Below, piece after piece: positions 32,977 to 41,993 of a stretch of 49,170 nucleotides of DNA. Source of the stretch: Bacteroides sp. (GTDB taxonomy: Bacteria; Bacillota; Clostridia; Lachnospirales; Lachnospiraceae); the NCBI GenBank assembly GCA_023666705.1, contig JAMPBO010000022.1, positions 1 through 49,170 on the forward strand, written 5' to 3'. The translations under genes were made by a program, and so were the position numbers. The first letter of the stretch is position 1, and every line of letters starts with the position of its first letter. The notes under the pieces are model-generated. The model ran no database searches. It worked only from the letters and a program-made list of their open reading frames with translations, and was not told where the DNA came from.

Positions 32977-33849
32977 ATGGATAGGGATTATGTAATTGTA
33001 GCAGATTCAACGAATGATTTGCCTGTGGAGTTTGTAAAGGAAAACGCTGTCAGAATTATTCCACTTTTATATGAGATAGACGGTGAGACTTATGGAAAGG
33101 ACAGAGAACTTTCGCCTGCTGAGTTTTATGGAAAAATGCGTGAGGGTGGACTTACCAAAACGGCAGCAGCAAACATAGACGAAATTACAAATATGTTTGA
33201 GGGAATCGCAAAAGAGGGGAAGGATGTACTTTTTATGTGTCTTTCATCAGGCATAAGCAGTACGGTTGGCAATGCTGTCATAGCGAAAGAGGATGTGGAG
33301 GAACGGTATCCGGAATGTAAGATTCGGGTGATTGATTCCTTATGTGCTTCGGGTGGACAGGGAATGCTGCTCTATCTTGCAGTGCAAAATAAAAAAGCAG
33401 GTCTGTCCCTGAACGAAAATGCAGACAAGCTTGAGGTTGATAAAATGCATGTTATCCACAAGTTTACGGTGGAGGATCTGGTGTACCTGTATAGAGGCGG
33501 ACGTGTCTCAAAGGCAGCGGCGACGCTTGGCACCATGATAAATCTAAAGCCACTTTTGCATGTAGATAACGAGGGAAAGCTTGTCATGGAAGCAAAGGCG
33601 AGAGGAAGAAGAAAGTCCCTGATGCAAATGATAAAAAATTTTGAAAGTGCGATGGGACAGTACAAGGATAAGCAGGATTTGTTTATTGTCTGTCATGCAG
33701 ACAGTGAGGAGGATGCAAATTTCTGTGTGGATATGATAAAGGAGCTTTATCACCCAAAAGATATCATTGTCAGCGGAGTGACCCCCACAATTGGTGCACA
33801 TTCCGGTCCGGGAACAATTGCAATATTCTTCATGGGTGACATAAGATAG
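32977..33849 (+). CDS. DegV-family fatty-acid-binding protein
   Basis: DegV/FakB proteins bind fatty acids, usually to present them to the FakA kinase. The 290-residue protein shows VIVADSTNDLP, the Ser region SSGISSTVGNA, the conserved YRGGRVSKAAATLGTMINLKPLL and TIGAHSGPGTIAIFFMG. The ATG at 32977 follows GGAGG by 5 bases; a TTG four codons earlier lies inside that site. It comes directly after rnfB, so it may be read through from the rnf transcript. Which fatty acid it binds is unknown, and no FakA gene is in the window. Confidence 0.93.
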   Translation: MDRDYVIVADSTNDLPVEFVKENAVRIIPLLYEIDGETYGKDRELSPAEFYGKMREGGLTKTAAANIDEITNMFEGIAKEGKDVLFMCLSSGISSTVGNAVIAKEDVEERYPECKIRVIDSLCASGGQGMLLYLAVQNKKAGLSLNENADKLEVDKMHVIHKFTVEDLVYLYRGGRVSKAAATLGTMINLKPLLHVDNEGKLVMEAKARGRRKSLMQMIKNFESAMGQYKDKQDLFIVCHADSEEDANFCVDMIKELYHPKDIIVSGVTPTIGAHSGPGTIAIFFMGDIR

Positions 33850-33892
33850 ACAAAGTGAATATACTGATTGTAAAAGGGTTGGAGTAGCCTAT

Positions 33893-34168
33893 ATGCGTTT
33901 TCTTGAGCTGAAAGAAAGGGAAGTTATCAATTGCAAGGATTGCAGGAGACTTGGATTTGTTGCTGATGTGGAATTTGACCCTGTTACAGGCAAGCTTTTA
34001 GCGATTATCGTTCCGGGACCGGGAAAGCTGTTTTCATGCTTTGGTTCGGGAACGGAGTATTATATCAGGTTTTGTAATATCGTTAGGATAGGACCTGACA
34101 TCGTACTTGTGGATATAGATGCTTGCGATATAAGAAAAATAAACTTCAAAGGAGAGGAATGTACATGA
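33893..34168 (+). CDS. YlmC/YmxH-family PRC-barrel protein
   Basis: The 91-residue protein matches the YlmC/YmxH pattern: LKEREVINCKDCRRLGFVAD, then FDPVTGKLLAIIVPGPGKLF, then IVRIGPDIVLVD. The fold is a PRC barrel; family members are found in spore formers and are often called sporulation proteins, though their role is not established. The stop overlaps the start of nrdR by 4 bases (ATGA), so the two are translationally coupled. The ribosome binding site is GGAG. Confidence 0.92.
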   Translation: MRFLELKEREVINCKDCRRLGFVADVEFDPVTGKLLAIIVPGPGKLFSCFGSGTEYYIRFCNIVRIGPDIVLVDIDACDIRKINFKGEECT

Positions 34169-34626
34169 GATGTCCGTTTTGCGGAGACGACAACACGAGA
34201 GTTATCGATTCAAGACCTGCTGATGACAATCAGGCTATCAGGAGAAGAAGACAATGTGATGAATGTGGAAAGAGGTTTACCACTTATGAAAAGGTTGAGA
34301 CCATACCGCTTATCGTAATTAAAAAGGACAAAAACAGGGAGAGCTATGACCGTGCCAAAATTGAGTCCGGTGTTGTCCGTTCCTGCCATAAACGTCCGGT
34401 GTCTGTAGGAGAGATTGAGGCATGTGTGGATGAGATAGAAAACAAGGTGTTTAATCTTGAGGTTAAAGAAATTGAGAGCAAGAAAATCGGCGAGATTGTT
34501 ATGGATGAATTAAAGGATTTGGATCAGGTCGCATATGTAAGATTTGCCTCTGTATACAGAGAATTCAAGGATGTAAATACATTTATGAGCGAATTAAAGA
34601 AGCTTCTTGATACAAACAAATTATAA
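34165..34626 (+). CDS. nrdR: Ribonucleotide reductase transcriptional repressor NrdR
   Basis: NrdR represses ribonucleotide reductase genes by binding NrdR boxes when loaded with ATP/dATP. The 153-residue protein starts MRCPFCGDDNTRVIDSRPAD with a zinc ribbon (Cys3, Cys6, Cys31, Cys34; QCDECGKRF) and an ATP cone (VIKKDKNRESYDRAKIESGV). Length is normal. The start at 34165 follows GGAGAGG and overlaps the YlmC/YmxH stop. The nrd genes are not in the window. Confidence 0.96.
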   Translation: MRCPFCGDDNTRVIDSRPADDNQAIRRRRQCDECGKRFTTYEKVETIPLIVIKKDKNRESYDRAKIESGVVRSCHKRPVSVGEIEACVDEIENKVFNLEVKEIESKKIGEIVMDELKDLDQVAYVRFASVYREFKDVNTFMSELKKLLDTNKL

Positions 34627-34639
34627 TGCATGAAATGTT

Positions 34640-34669
34640 TTCCGGTAATTGCGGAATACTGCCTTTTTA
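34640..34669 (+). terminator. Weak hairpin after nrdR
   Basis: TTCCG (34640-34644) and CGGAA (34652-34656) form a 5-base stem, followed ten bases on by TTTTT. The stem is short, so this is only a possible terminator of the rnf/degV/nrdR run. Confidence 0.3.
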
Positions 34670-34743
34670 AATATTATACAACTTATTTTTGATAATATGG
34701 TATTTTGCAATTGCTTATCAAATGTTTCTATAAAGAGGATAAT

Positions 34744-35364
34744 ATGTCAGATAGTTATATAACCCTGATAAAGGGTGGAGAAGACGAAATAACCGAAAAA
34801 AAATCGCGGTTTATAGGGCAGATACAGCCTGTCTCCAGTGAGGAGGAGGCACAGGCATTTATCGGGAGCATAAGAAGAAAACATTATGATGCCAGACATA
34901 ACTGCTTTGCTTTTTCCGTGGGAAGCACAATGCCAACCTTGAGATTTTCTGATGACGGAGAGCCACAGGGGACGGCGGGAAAACCCATACTCGAGGTGAT
35001 AAACGGTTCAGGCATCCACAATATCTGTATCGTTGTGACAAGATACTTTGGGGGAACGCTTTTGGGCACGGGAGGGCTGGTACGTGCTTATACCGATGCT
35101 GCAAAGGCGGCACTTTCACACTGCACGACGAAGCTCATTCAGAGACTTTATCCTGTGGAAATAAGACTTGGCTATACGGATATGGGTAAGGTTTCTTACA
35201 TACTTAACACGAAGAATATTGAGATTCTTGATACGGTTTTTGCGGATGATGTTGTCTTTCGGATACAAATTCCCGTAGATAGAAAAGAGGAAATCCTAAA
35301 TGAGATTACGGAGGCGACAGGAGCAAGGGCATCCCTGACTGTCGGCGACGAAATCTTTGGATGA
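34744..35364 (+). CDS. YigZ/IMPACT-family protein
   Basis: The 206-residue protein has the family opening ITLIKGGEDEITEKKSRFIG, the H-rich segment HYDARHNCFAFSVG, then FSDDGEPQGTAGKPILEV and VVTRYFGGTLLGTGGLVRAY, the UPF0029 signature. Eukaryotic IMPACT acts in translational control; bacterial YigZ is of uncertain role, with a crystal fold resembling elongation factor domains. The ATG at 34744 follows AGAGGAT. Its TGA stop (35362-35364) directly touches the palindrome at 35365-35920. Confidence 0.93.
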   Translation: MSDSYITLIKGGEDEITEKKSRFIGQIQPVSSEEEAQAFIGSIRRKHYDARHNCFAFSVGSTMPTLRFSDDGEPQGTAGKPILEVINGSGIHNICIVVTRYFGGTLLGTGGLVRAYTDAAKAALSHCTTKLIQRLYPVEIRLGYTDMGKVSYILNTKNIEILDTVFADDVVFRIQIPVDRKEEILNEITEATGARASLTVGDEIFG

Positions 35365-35920
35365 CGATATTTCAGCCGTCACGCTATGGCAGGCGTATTT
35401 CGGTTATGTCCGCACGTAAGGACCTTGTTTCGTGCACAGACATACGATATCAGGTAAAGTTGCCTGAATAATGTCTTAAAATTAGCTGCACGGATACAAA
35501 TATACAGCACAAAAACCCACTTTCGTTCGGTTAAAGACGTAGCGGTACTAAGAATTGGCAATACCGTGTAAGACCATACAATAACAACAAAAACCGTTTG
35601 AAGACGTCGGTACTTAAATTGCCGGTCTCAGATATCCTCAGTTGGGTTGCCTGAAACCGGCAATTTTTAGTACCGCTACGTCTTTAACCGAACGAAAGCG
35701 GGTTTTTGTGTTATTGTATGGTCTTATACGGTAAGCCAATTCAAGTACCGACGTCTTCAAACGGTTTTTGTTGCCTGTATATTTATACCCATGCAGCTAA
35801 TTTATGTGTTCATATCTACAGACGATTTTGCCTGATGTCGTATGCCTGTGCAGGGATTATTCATTTTGCGTGCGGACATAACCAAAATACGCCTGCCATG
35901 GCGTGGCGGCTGAAAATCGG
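35365..35920. repeat. 556-bp nested palindrome filling a convergent intergenic region
   Basis: The stretch begins immediately after the YigZ stop and ends immediately before the ABC permease stop. Outer arms: 35370-35404 reads as the reverse complement of 35881-35915 at 32 of 35 positions, and similarity continues inward to about 35505/35775. Inside lie block B (35511-35550), spacer s (35552-35588), block C (35585-35615), a central hairpin (35616-35667, AAATTGCCGG / CCGGCAATTT), B' (35668-35707), s' (35708-35742) and C' (35743-35773). No protein gene is credible in it. It can serve as a terminator for both flanking genes. Confidence 0.9.
35585..35707 (-). repeat. Inner copy of the oriented palindromic element
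   Basis: This 123-base unit has C at its left end and B' at its right end, the mirror image of the outer unit (B at 35511, C' at 35773). C is identical to the reverse complement of C' (31 of 31), and B to that of B' (39 of 40). It is therefore best read as a second copy of the same element, inverted, inside the loop of the first. Confidence 0.75.
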
Positions 35921-36865
35921 TTACAGCAGGGTTGCGGCGAACACAAGTACAATGGAGCCAAGCATTATGATAGGAAGCACCTTCGAAAGCGTGGTGCTTT
36001 TTCTGATGATGGGCTGAAGCACGATTGATGCAAGGGCTGCCACAAAAGAGCATATGATGATATTTGTTATGAATATGGAGCGTCCATATGTCAGGAGACA
36101 GCAGGCTACGGATACAAGGCATATGGGCAGTATGGCTGCTGCTACGTTGGCAGTAAGAACAAGCAGCCTTGTGGTATTTGGAAGAGCAATAAATATGCTT
36201 CGCTCGCTGTCTGTCATATAGGTTAAAAGTCCCAGCAGACCTGCAAAAATAATCAGGCATAGGGCAGCCTCATGGACGGGCAGCTTTATGTGATAGTTTA
36301 AAATAGTGGAGCTGTATGTTCCTGTAGATACATCCTCGATACGGAATATTTCATCCGAGGATAGGTACGTTGTTATGGCGGTAACAAGACCGTCATTTAA
36401 CGCAGGGGTTCCTATAGCATGTAGCAGGATATCCGTTGCACATATGCTGTATATATAGGAAAAAAAGGTTTCGGTTACCGTGCTTGCAAGGGTAGTTCCG
36501 GGAACGGTGTACACGGAAAGCTTTTGTTCAATGTTTCCTGTTATATAACCATCCATAAAGCCTGTCGGGACAACAATGCCACACTCGGCATTTCCTGATT
36601 TGACATCCGTAATAAGCTGTTCCACATTATCAGACATGTAAAAATGATATACGGACGTGGAATGTAAGGTTTTGTCCGCAAGCATGTCTGCATAGCTGCT
36701 GTTATCTTCAATGTATACTGCAACATTGATATCTGAGGATTTGCCTGCCATAGGCAAAAGCTGATAAACAGCTGTGAGCAGAACTAAAACGGCAAGTATA
36801 AAAATATATAGCTTTCGCAGAAGCATTCTTTTTAAGGATACATGAAAAACATTTTTAAAGCTCAT
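35921..36865 (-). CDS. ABC-2-type transporter permease (second permease)
   Basis: The protein is 314 residues from MSFKNVFHVSLKRMLLRK at 36865, preceded on its strand by GGAGG at 5-base spacing. It has one N-terminal hydrophobic segment, an extracytoplasmic region of about 140 residues (DINVAVYIEDNSSYADMLAD start), then four or five hydrophobic segments, the ABC-2/YhgE-like layout of subunits with a large outer domain. Together with the next permease and ATPase it forms one exporter operon, all on the minus strand. The two permease genes overlap by 11 bases. Substrate unknown; a drug, peptide or lipid export role is possible. Confidence 0.78.
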   Translation of the reverse strand: MSFKNVFHVSLKRMLLRKLYIFILAVLVLLTAVYQLLPMAGKSSDINVAVYIEDNSSYADMLADKTLHSTSVYHFYMSDNVEQLITDVKSGNAECGIVVPTGFMDGYITGNIEQKLSVYTVPGTTLASTVTETFFSYIYSICATDILLHAIGTPALNDGLVTAITTYLSSDEIFRIEDVSTGTYSSTILNYHIKLPVHEAALCLIIFAGLLGLLTYMTDSERSIFIALPNTTRLLVLTANVAAAILPICLVSVACCLLTYGRSIFITNIIICSFVAALASIVLQPIIRKSTTLSKVLPIIMLGSIVLVFAATLL

Positions 36866-37979
36866 AGCCACCTCCAAAAAGACTGTGTGATATCCACGAA
36901 ATTAAATATTTCCCGGGCATGAAATCAGATATTTGATTTACTGCCTTAGGGAGAAAGGCATCGGGGAGTATACCGCCGCCAACGTATGCAATAATAAGAA
37001 CCGTGACAAAAAGCAGCATGTTGCCCGTGAACGGATTTTTTGTTATGGTGCCCGCAAGTGCAAGCATGAGTGCCATAATGACTGCAGCAGGAACCATATA
37101 AAAAAGTGTGGTAAGGCATATGTGCTTCATGTAAATGCCAATTGCAAAATGACATGGAACGTAAGCAATCAGCATGGACAGTGTCATGCATAAAAAATTT
37201 TGGACGAAAATATGGGCACCGTGAATGCCTGAGGCAAAAAGCTTGTTTGACATTCCGTTATTGTAGCCCTGCATAAATGGCATAAGTGCAAAGCCCATAA
37301 AGAACAGGCTTATCATGACGGCGGATGCCATGTAATGCTGTTTCAGTGAATACGAGCCTTCTGTTGTGGCGGTACGCTCCTGTATAAATTGTGATTTATT
37401 CAGTGCACGGTCCAGAAAGGTAAGATTGACGGAGGTTTGAATTTCTGTAACCTGTTCCTGGGAAAAGCCCATAGCCCGTGACACGTCAAGTGCACTGTAA
37501 ACTGCCGCCTGGGCGATACCCAGATAGGAGGCAAGTGACAAAAAAAGTTCATTGGTAATGTATGCATCAATTGAGGCATTGTCCTTTACCACAATGTCAA
37601 CGTGGGGATTTGTGCTGTCGAGAACGCCTGCTATGAAATTTTCAGGAACAATGATGAAGTACATGGCTTCGTTTGATTGCAGCATATGATAGCCGTCGTT
37701 TATTTCAGGTACGCGTACAAGGGTAGCAAGCTCATTTATGCTGTCTATTTCCTGAAGCATATCCAAAGCAAGGCTTGTATAACGGTCATTGTCCTCGGCA
37801 GGAATGTAATATGCCACACAGAGCTTTTCCCTGCTTTTTTCCTCGTATATCCCTGAGGATAGAATTGCCCCTGCAAAGGTACAAATCACCAGAACGATGG
37901 AAACGGAAATAAGGACCGACGGAATATATTTAGTTAATCGTTTGAGGTTTGCCCTCATAAGTGATGAAAATAAATTCAT
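36855..37979 (-). CDS. ABC-2-type transporter permease (first permease)
   Basis: The 374-residue protein has one N-terminal membrane segment (IPSVLISVSIVLVICTFAGA), an outer domain of about 180 residues, then five or six membrane segments in the last 170 residues, with GMSNKLFASGIHGAHIFVQN as an intracellular loop. This is the ABC-2/YhgE-like layout and differs from the partner permease in sequence, so a heterodimer is likely. GAGGAG precedes the ATG. The ATPase gene is 4 bases upstream on the same strand. Confidence 0.8.
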   Translation of the reverse strand: MNLFSSLMRANLKRLTKYIPSVLISVSIVLVICTFAGAILSSGIYEEKSREKLCVAYYIPAEDNDRYTSLALDMLQEIDSINELATLVRVPEINDGYHMLQSNEAMYFIIVPENFIAGVLDSTNPHVDIVVKDNASIDAYITNELFLSLASYLGIAQAAVYSALDVSRAMGFSQEQVTEIQTSVNLTFLDRALNKSQFIQERTATTEGSYSLKQHYMASAVMISLFFMGFALMPFMQGYNNGMSNKLFASGIHGAHIFVQNFLCMTLSMLIAYVPCHFAIGIYMKHICLTTLFYMVPAAVIMALMLALAGTITKNPFTGNMLLFVTVLIIAYVGGGILPDAFLPKAVNQISDFMPGKYLISWISHSLFGGGYEL

Positions 37980-37983
37980 GAAT

Positions 37984-38628
37984 TCAGCTCCTCAAAAGGT
38001 CTGTATAGCTTACTCCATTTGCAATGGCAGACTTGGCGGATGCCAGTGTGCCATCCTTTAACAAATAAACAGTATTGCAAAAATCAAAAATTTCCTTGTC
38101 ATGGGACGCAACTATGATAATGTGCTTTTGGTCAGTAAAACGCTTCATGATACGGAGCACATCCTCCTTGGCAGGCAGGTCGAGGGCAGCAAGAGGCTCA
38201 TCAAGCAGAAGAATATCAGGCTCATTAATTAATGCAATGGCAATGCTGACCCGTTTTTTCATGCCGCCTGACATTTTTCTTACAGGCTTATTTGCAAAAT
38301 CCAAAATTCCCATGTTGGCAAGTGCAGGCTTAGCAAGGGCTTCCATTATTTGTTGCCTGGACAGCTTTGTCCACATTTTTATATTGTCGATTGCATTCAG
38401 CTCATCAAACAGTGGGTTTTCCTGTGGAACGTAGGCGGTTCCAGCATGGGATGAATTTTCGCCTGATAAATCGGAGTAGGTTTTTGCTATGCATGACAAA
38501 AGCGTAGATTTTCCTGAACCGTTTACGCCTAAAATTCCGACTGCGTCTCCGGGGAAGGCTTTCAGTGATACGTTATGAAGCACAGTCTTATCACCATATG
38601 ATTTTGACAGATTATTTATTTCAAACAT
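37984..38628 (-). CDS. ABC transporter ATP-binding protein
   Basis: The 214-residue ATPase has Walker A GVNGSGKSTLL, Q-loop YVPQENP, signature MSGGMKKRVSIA, Walker B DILLLDEPLAALD and switch His in VASHDKEI. The start is MFEINNLSKSYGD at 38628, with GGAGG 10 bases upstream; the frame extends 22 codons into a hydrophobic stretch with no site. It powers the two permeases encoded downstream. The MSGGMKKR signature is the drug/lipid type of ABC-2 exporters. It is the first gene of the minus-strand operon. Confidence 0.92.
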   Translation of the reverse strand: MFEINNLSKSYGDKTVLHNVSLKAFPGDAVGILGVNGSGKSTLLSCIAKTYSDLSGENSSHAGTAYVPQENPLFDELNAIDNIKMWTKLSRQQIMEALAKPALANMGILDFANKPVRKMSGGMKKRVSIAIALINEPDILLLDEPLAALDLPAKEDVLRIMKRFTDQKHIIIVASHDKEIFDFCNTVYLLKDGTLASAKSAIANGVSYTDLLRS

Positions 38629-38702
38629 GTGATATGTTCCTCCATAAATAGTAAGATACCATTTTTGTGGATAAAGTACAAGAAAAAAACACATATATAT
38701 TG

Positions 38703-38731
38703 TAGACTTTGCGGCGACATTTTGCTATAAT
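38703..38731 (+). promoter_or_regulatory. Promoter of the chemoreceptor gene
   Basis: TAGACT (38703-38708), 17 bases, then TGC-TATAAT with the -10 box at 38726-38731, an extended -10. The chemoreceptor starts 50 bases further on. Confidence 0.6.
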
Positions 38732-38780
38732 TATCAAGATACATGAAATGATGAAGGACTGAATAAAGGAGACGTGTACA

Positions 38781-40472
38781 ATGAATGGAATGAGGCTGGC
38801 TAAGAAAAATTCACTTGCAGTAAAGGTAATGGCGGTATTTGCCGCAGCAAGAATTGTTGTTCTTGCAATCAATCACAAAAATCAGGAAAAGCTGGCATTG
38901 CTCATTGTATTATTTTCCTTGTTTTTAGTTGGAAATATTGTGCTTAACATCATAGATGACAGAAGTGAGCTGATTAAGTTTACATCGATAACCCTCTGTG
39001 CAATTCTCGTAACAATCAGTTATTTTATTTCCGGTGATATTTCAGACGGACTTCCTATATTGGCTGCAATCGGTATGTGTATCATATATATGGATGAGTT
39101 CCATATCAAGGTTACCTGCGGAATATCTGTTGCAGGTATATTGATAGAAATGATTATCAGTATTGCATCAAAGGGCTTTATGACCTCGCTTCCGTGGGTG
39201 GAGCTTCTGTTTTTTGCTGTGATACTTATGTTTGGCGTACATATGGCTTGTGACATTATTTTGCGTGAGCAACAGACGGATAAGCAGGAGATAGAGTACC
39301 ATGTTGCGTATCAGGAGGAAATTACCGAGAACATGGTAAAGGTTGTGGATAACGGAAATATGCATATCAGACTGCTTCAGGGCAAGCTTGATCATTTCCA
39401 GCAGGCAACAACGGACGTTACAAAGTCCGTAGATGCCATTTCATCCGGTGTATCCGATATGGTAAATGACATAGAGAACAGCTCATCCATGACACAGCAG
39501 ATACAGACGGTTATTGATAATCTTCTTGACGTTAAGGACAGCACCATAGCATCAACAAATGAGGCAATCAAGTCAGTTCAGTCCGGTCTTAAGGTAATTG
39601 GTGACCTTAAGGGAAAATCAGACGATATAAATATTGCAAACGAAACTGTGACAAGAGTGTCCGCAGAGCTTTGCGAAAAAATTGCATCTGCGGAGGAAAT
39701 TACGCAGATTATTTATCAGATATCAAGCCAGACCAATCTTCTTGCACTGAATGCATCCATAGAGGCGGCAAGAGCAGGAGAGGCAGGCAGAGGCTTTGCA
39801 GTGGTTGCGGATGAAATCCGTAAGCTGGCGGATGATACGAGAAGCTCAATCGACAACATAACAAAGCTTCTTAAGGGAGTGACGGAGCTTGCACAGCATA
39901 CGGCAGATTTGATTGACCAAAGTGTGCGTGCGGTAAAAGAACAGGCAGATTATATAGCTGCTGCAGACGGTTCCTTCCAGAAAATATCCGGTGTTGTTGA
40001 CCAGCTCAATTCCGACATGAAGCAGCTTGACAGCCTGAGTAACAATTTGGATGCGTCAAACAATTCCATTATAGATGGACTTGCAAGCCAGCAAAGCTCA
40101 AGCCAGACCATAGCAGCAAATGCACAGCAGTCCGCAGAGCTTTGCCAGACGAATCTTTATGACTTAAATCTCGTGATAGCGGAGCTTGACCAGATTGCTA
40201 AAATTATTGGAAGCTTAAAGAATGGCGACAGTGAGGAAATTAAGGAAATGGCTGACGAGTCTGCTGTTACGGAGGAAGAGATGGCAGAAGTGATGGCGAT
40301 GGACGAGGAAGAAGCAATATCTGAGGAGGACGGCTCTGCGGAGTTTACATCTGAGGAAGCATCGTCAGAAGAATATATGTCTGAAGAATATGAATATGAG
40401 GAAGACGCAGAAGCTGATATACCTGATGAGGATATGATGCAGGAGTTGTACGAAGAAGAGGACGAGGAGTGA
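38781..40472 (+). CDS. Methyl-accepting chemotaxis protein with membrane sensor and acidic tail
   Basis: The 563-residue protein has about five or six hydrophobic segments in residues 1-165, with only short loops, then a long helical signalling domain with the conserved tip [38 protein letters not shown]. It lacks an outer ligand-binding domain, so it probably senses membrane state or something inside the membrane. The last 75 residues (from about 487) are almost purely Glu, Asp, Ser and Tyr, unusual for a chemoreceptor, where a short tail or a CheR-tether is usual. AAGGAG precedes the ATG. No che genes are in the window. The next gene converges on it with one base between the stops. Confidence 0.9.
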   Translation: MNGMRLAKKNSLAVKVMAVFAAARIVVLAINHKNQEKLALLIVLFSLFLVGNIVLNIIDDRSELIKFTSITLCAILVTISYFISGDISDGLPILAAIGMCIIYMDEFHIKVTCGISVAGILIEMIISIASKGFMTSLPWVELLFFAVILMFGVHMACDIILREQQTDKQEIEYHVAYQEEITENMVKVVDNGNMHIRLLQGKLDHFQQATTDVTKSVDAISSGVSDMVNDIENSSSMTQQIQTVIDNLLDVKDSTIASTNEAIKSVQSGLKVIGDLKGKSDDINIANETVTRVSAELCEKIASAEEITQIIYQISSQTNLLALNASIEAARAGEAGRGFAVVADEIRKLADDTRSSIDNITKLLKGVTELAQHTADLIDQSVRAVKEQADYIAAADGSFQKISGVVDQLNSDMKQLDSLSNNLDASNNSIIDGLASQQSSSQTIAANAQQSAELCQTNLYDLNLVIAELDQIAKIIGSLKNGDSEEIKEMADESAVTEEEMAEVMAMDEEEAISEEDGSAEFTSEEASSEEYMSEEYEYEEDAEADIPDEDMMQELYEEEDEE

Positions 40473-40473
40473 T

Positions 40474-40746
40474 TTAAAAATCCTCCTCAATTACCTGAAA
40501 ATCAAGATAATCAAAGTCTATCTGCTCTACAAAGTTATCCTGGTTAAATCTTGTCCGGGCAGTCCTTATAAAATCCTGTTGATTTTTCTTAAGCCATATT
40601 GGCTTAGGTAAATCAAAGGTCATACACAGTTCGTCAAGTGCCTGATAGATTTTTTTTGTGCGTGTAAGCGTAAAATCATCAATACACACGGTATGGTCTC
40701 TTATGACCTTATTTTCTTTTATTATTTTTCCCCATAAACGAAACAT
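40474..40746 (-). CDS. 90-residue soluble protein of unknown function
   Basis: MFRLWGKIIKENKVIRDHTV opens a small protein with an IKxNK-type beta start, a central helix (TRTKKIYQALDELCMTFDL) and an acidic end (DFDYLDFQVIEEDF). I think similar small proteins occur widely in Lachnospiraceae, but I could not check, and no function is known to me. AAAGGA lies 8 bases before the ATG, and a good minus-strand promoter is at 40767-40795. The gene runs convergent to the chemoreceptor, with only one base between the two stop codons. Confidence 0.8.
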   Translation of the reverse strand: MFRLWGKIIKENKVIRDHTVCIDDFTLTRTKKIYQALDELCMTFDLPKPIWLKKNQQDFIRTARTRFNQDNFVEQIDFDYLDFQVIEEDF

Positions 40747-40766
40747 GGCAATTATCCTTTAATATT

Positions 40767-40795
40767 AATATAAATTTTAGGCTGTATGTCATCAA
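40767..40795 (-). promoter_or_regulatory. Promoter of the 90-residue gene
   Basis: On the minus strand: TTGATG (40795-40790), 17 bases, TATATT (40772-40767). It lies about 20 bases upstream of the ATG, giving a very short leader. Confidence 0.5.
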
Positions 40796-40942
40796 ACCGC
40801 TTTCCCATGTGAATATATCGATTTCTTTGATGGACAAATTTTCTTGTTTTATTTAGAAAGTTTTCCGGACTTTCTTGTAGGGCAGGATTAAAATTCTGCT
40901 AAGATACTGTTTTATTATATATTAGTTCTATGTAAAATGCAA

Positions 40943-40971
40943 TTGACATTGTGATATACCATTGATACAAT
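40943..40971 (+). promoter_or_regulatory. Strong sigma-A promoter of the lipoprotein-tgt-yajC run
   Basis: TTGACA (40943-40948), exactly 17 bases, TACAAT (40966-40971). This is the best promoter in the window. It stands 68 bases before the lipoprotein start. The rest of the 292-base gap from 40747 holds only the divergent promoter and a short GAAAG/CTTTC hairpin near 40857-40875. Confidence 0.72.
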
Positions 40972-41038
40972 AAGCCATGTTTTAATTCGGAAATTTCAAA
41001 TCATTGACAGGTGATGTTTAATATGAGGAGTGATGTTT

Positions 41039-41977
41039 GTGAATCAATTTTTCATGAAAAACAGGTATCAGATTATTTTAATCACGGTGCTCCTGCTGTT
41101 TATCTGTACAGGCTGTGTATCTGGCAATCAGAAAAACACAGAAACGGAAGTAGAAATCCCACAAGTGGAGCTTGAACCGTCACAGTGGCAGGTTACCCAG
41201 TATGGAGATGCGGATACATTAAATGAAATGTTTTATACAATTGAAAATGATAAGGGTGAGCTTGTAATCATTGATGGCGGTTACACATACCATGCAGACA
41301 GGGTAAGAATGGTTATAAAGGAGCATGGCAATCATGTCACGGCATGGATTATATCCCATCCCCATCCTGACCATGCGGGAGCATTTAATGTCATTATGGA
41401 GGAAAAGGATGATATTGTGGTAGATGATATTTATACGATAGATATGAATTATGAGCTTTACGAAAAGACGGCACAGGATTATGATGATTTTAGTACGGCA
41501 AAGACATTTCGGGAAGTAATAAGCGGACTTGACAATGTTCATCTTGTCCACGAAAATGATACATTTCATCTTATCGGTCTTGATTTTCTGGTTTTGTATG
41601 CATGGAATGATGAGGTTGAACAGCTAGAGGACCATCAGTGTAACAATGGGAGTATGATGTTTAAGGTGTCAGGAACAAGCATGTCTATGCTGTTTTGTGC
41701 GGATGTCCAAAAGGAGGTCCAGAAATACATTATAAAGAGGCATAAGGATGAACTTGATGTAGATTATGTCCAGCTTGGTCATCATGGCAATTGGGGGCTT
41801 ACAAAAAAGTTTTATAAATACACAAAGCCAAAGCAGGTGTTATTTGACTCCAATGACCAGATTTTTGTAATGGAGGGTACAAGTTTTAATGCCGATAAGC
41901 TGAGGGAATATTTTGACAGTGAAGGCGTGGAGTGGGTAAACTTTTCCACTGCACCTAATACGGTTATTTTGGAATGA
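41039..41977 (+). CDS. Metallo-beta-lactamase-fold lipoprotein
   Basis: The protein is 312 residues from a GTG at 41039 with GAGGAG 8 bases upstream; an ATG six bases earlier is too close to that site, and ATG at 41054 (MKNRYQ) is another candidate. It has a lipoprotein signal (ITVLLLFICTGC, lipid on Cys), a linker rich in Glu and Thr, then the metallo-beta-lactamase fold: the metal motif SHPHPDHAGAF near residue 110, DGGYTYHADRV before it and LGHHGNW as a later metal His. It resembles ComEC-type or other nuclease/phosphodiesterase members anchored outside the membrane. The substrate is unknown. Tgt follows after 16 bases. Confidence 0.85.
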   Translation: MNQFFMKNRYQIILITVLLLFICTGCVSGNQKNTETEVEIPQVELEPSQWQVTQYGDADTLNEMFYTIENDKGELVIIDGGYTYHADRVRMVIKEHGNHVTAWIISHPHPDHAGAFNVIMEEKDDIVVDDIYTIDMNYELYEKTAQDYDDFSTAKTFREVISGLDNVHLVHENDTFHLIGLDFLVLYAWNDEVEQLEDHQCNNGSMMFKVSGTSMSMLFCADVQKEVQKYIIKRHKDELDVDYVQLGHHGNWGLTKKFYKYTKPKQVLFDSNDQIFVMEGTSFNADKLREYFDSEGVEWVNFSTAPNTVILE

Positions 41978-41993
41978 TGAATGAGGTAAGGAA

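Noticed and set aside
35379-36017. Frames of 60 and 103 codons in the palindrome at 35365-35920
   Set aside because: They lie across inverted repeats, lack ribosome binding sites and mirror each other through the palindrome.
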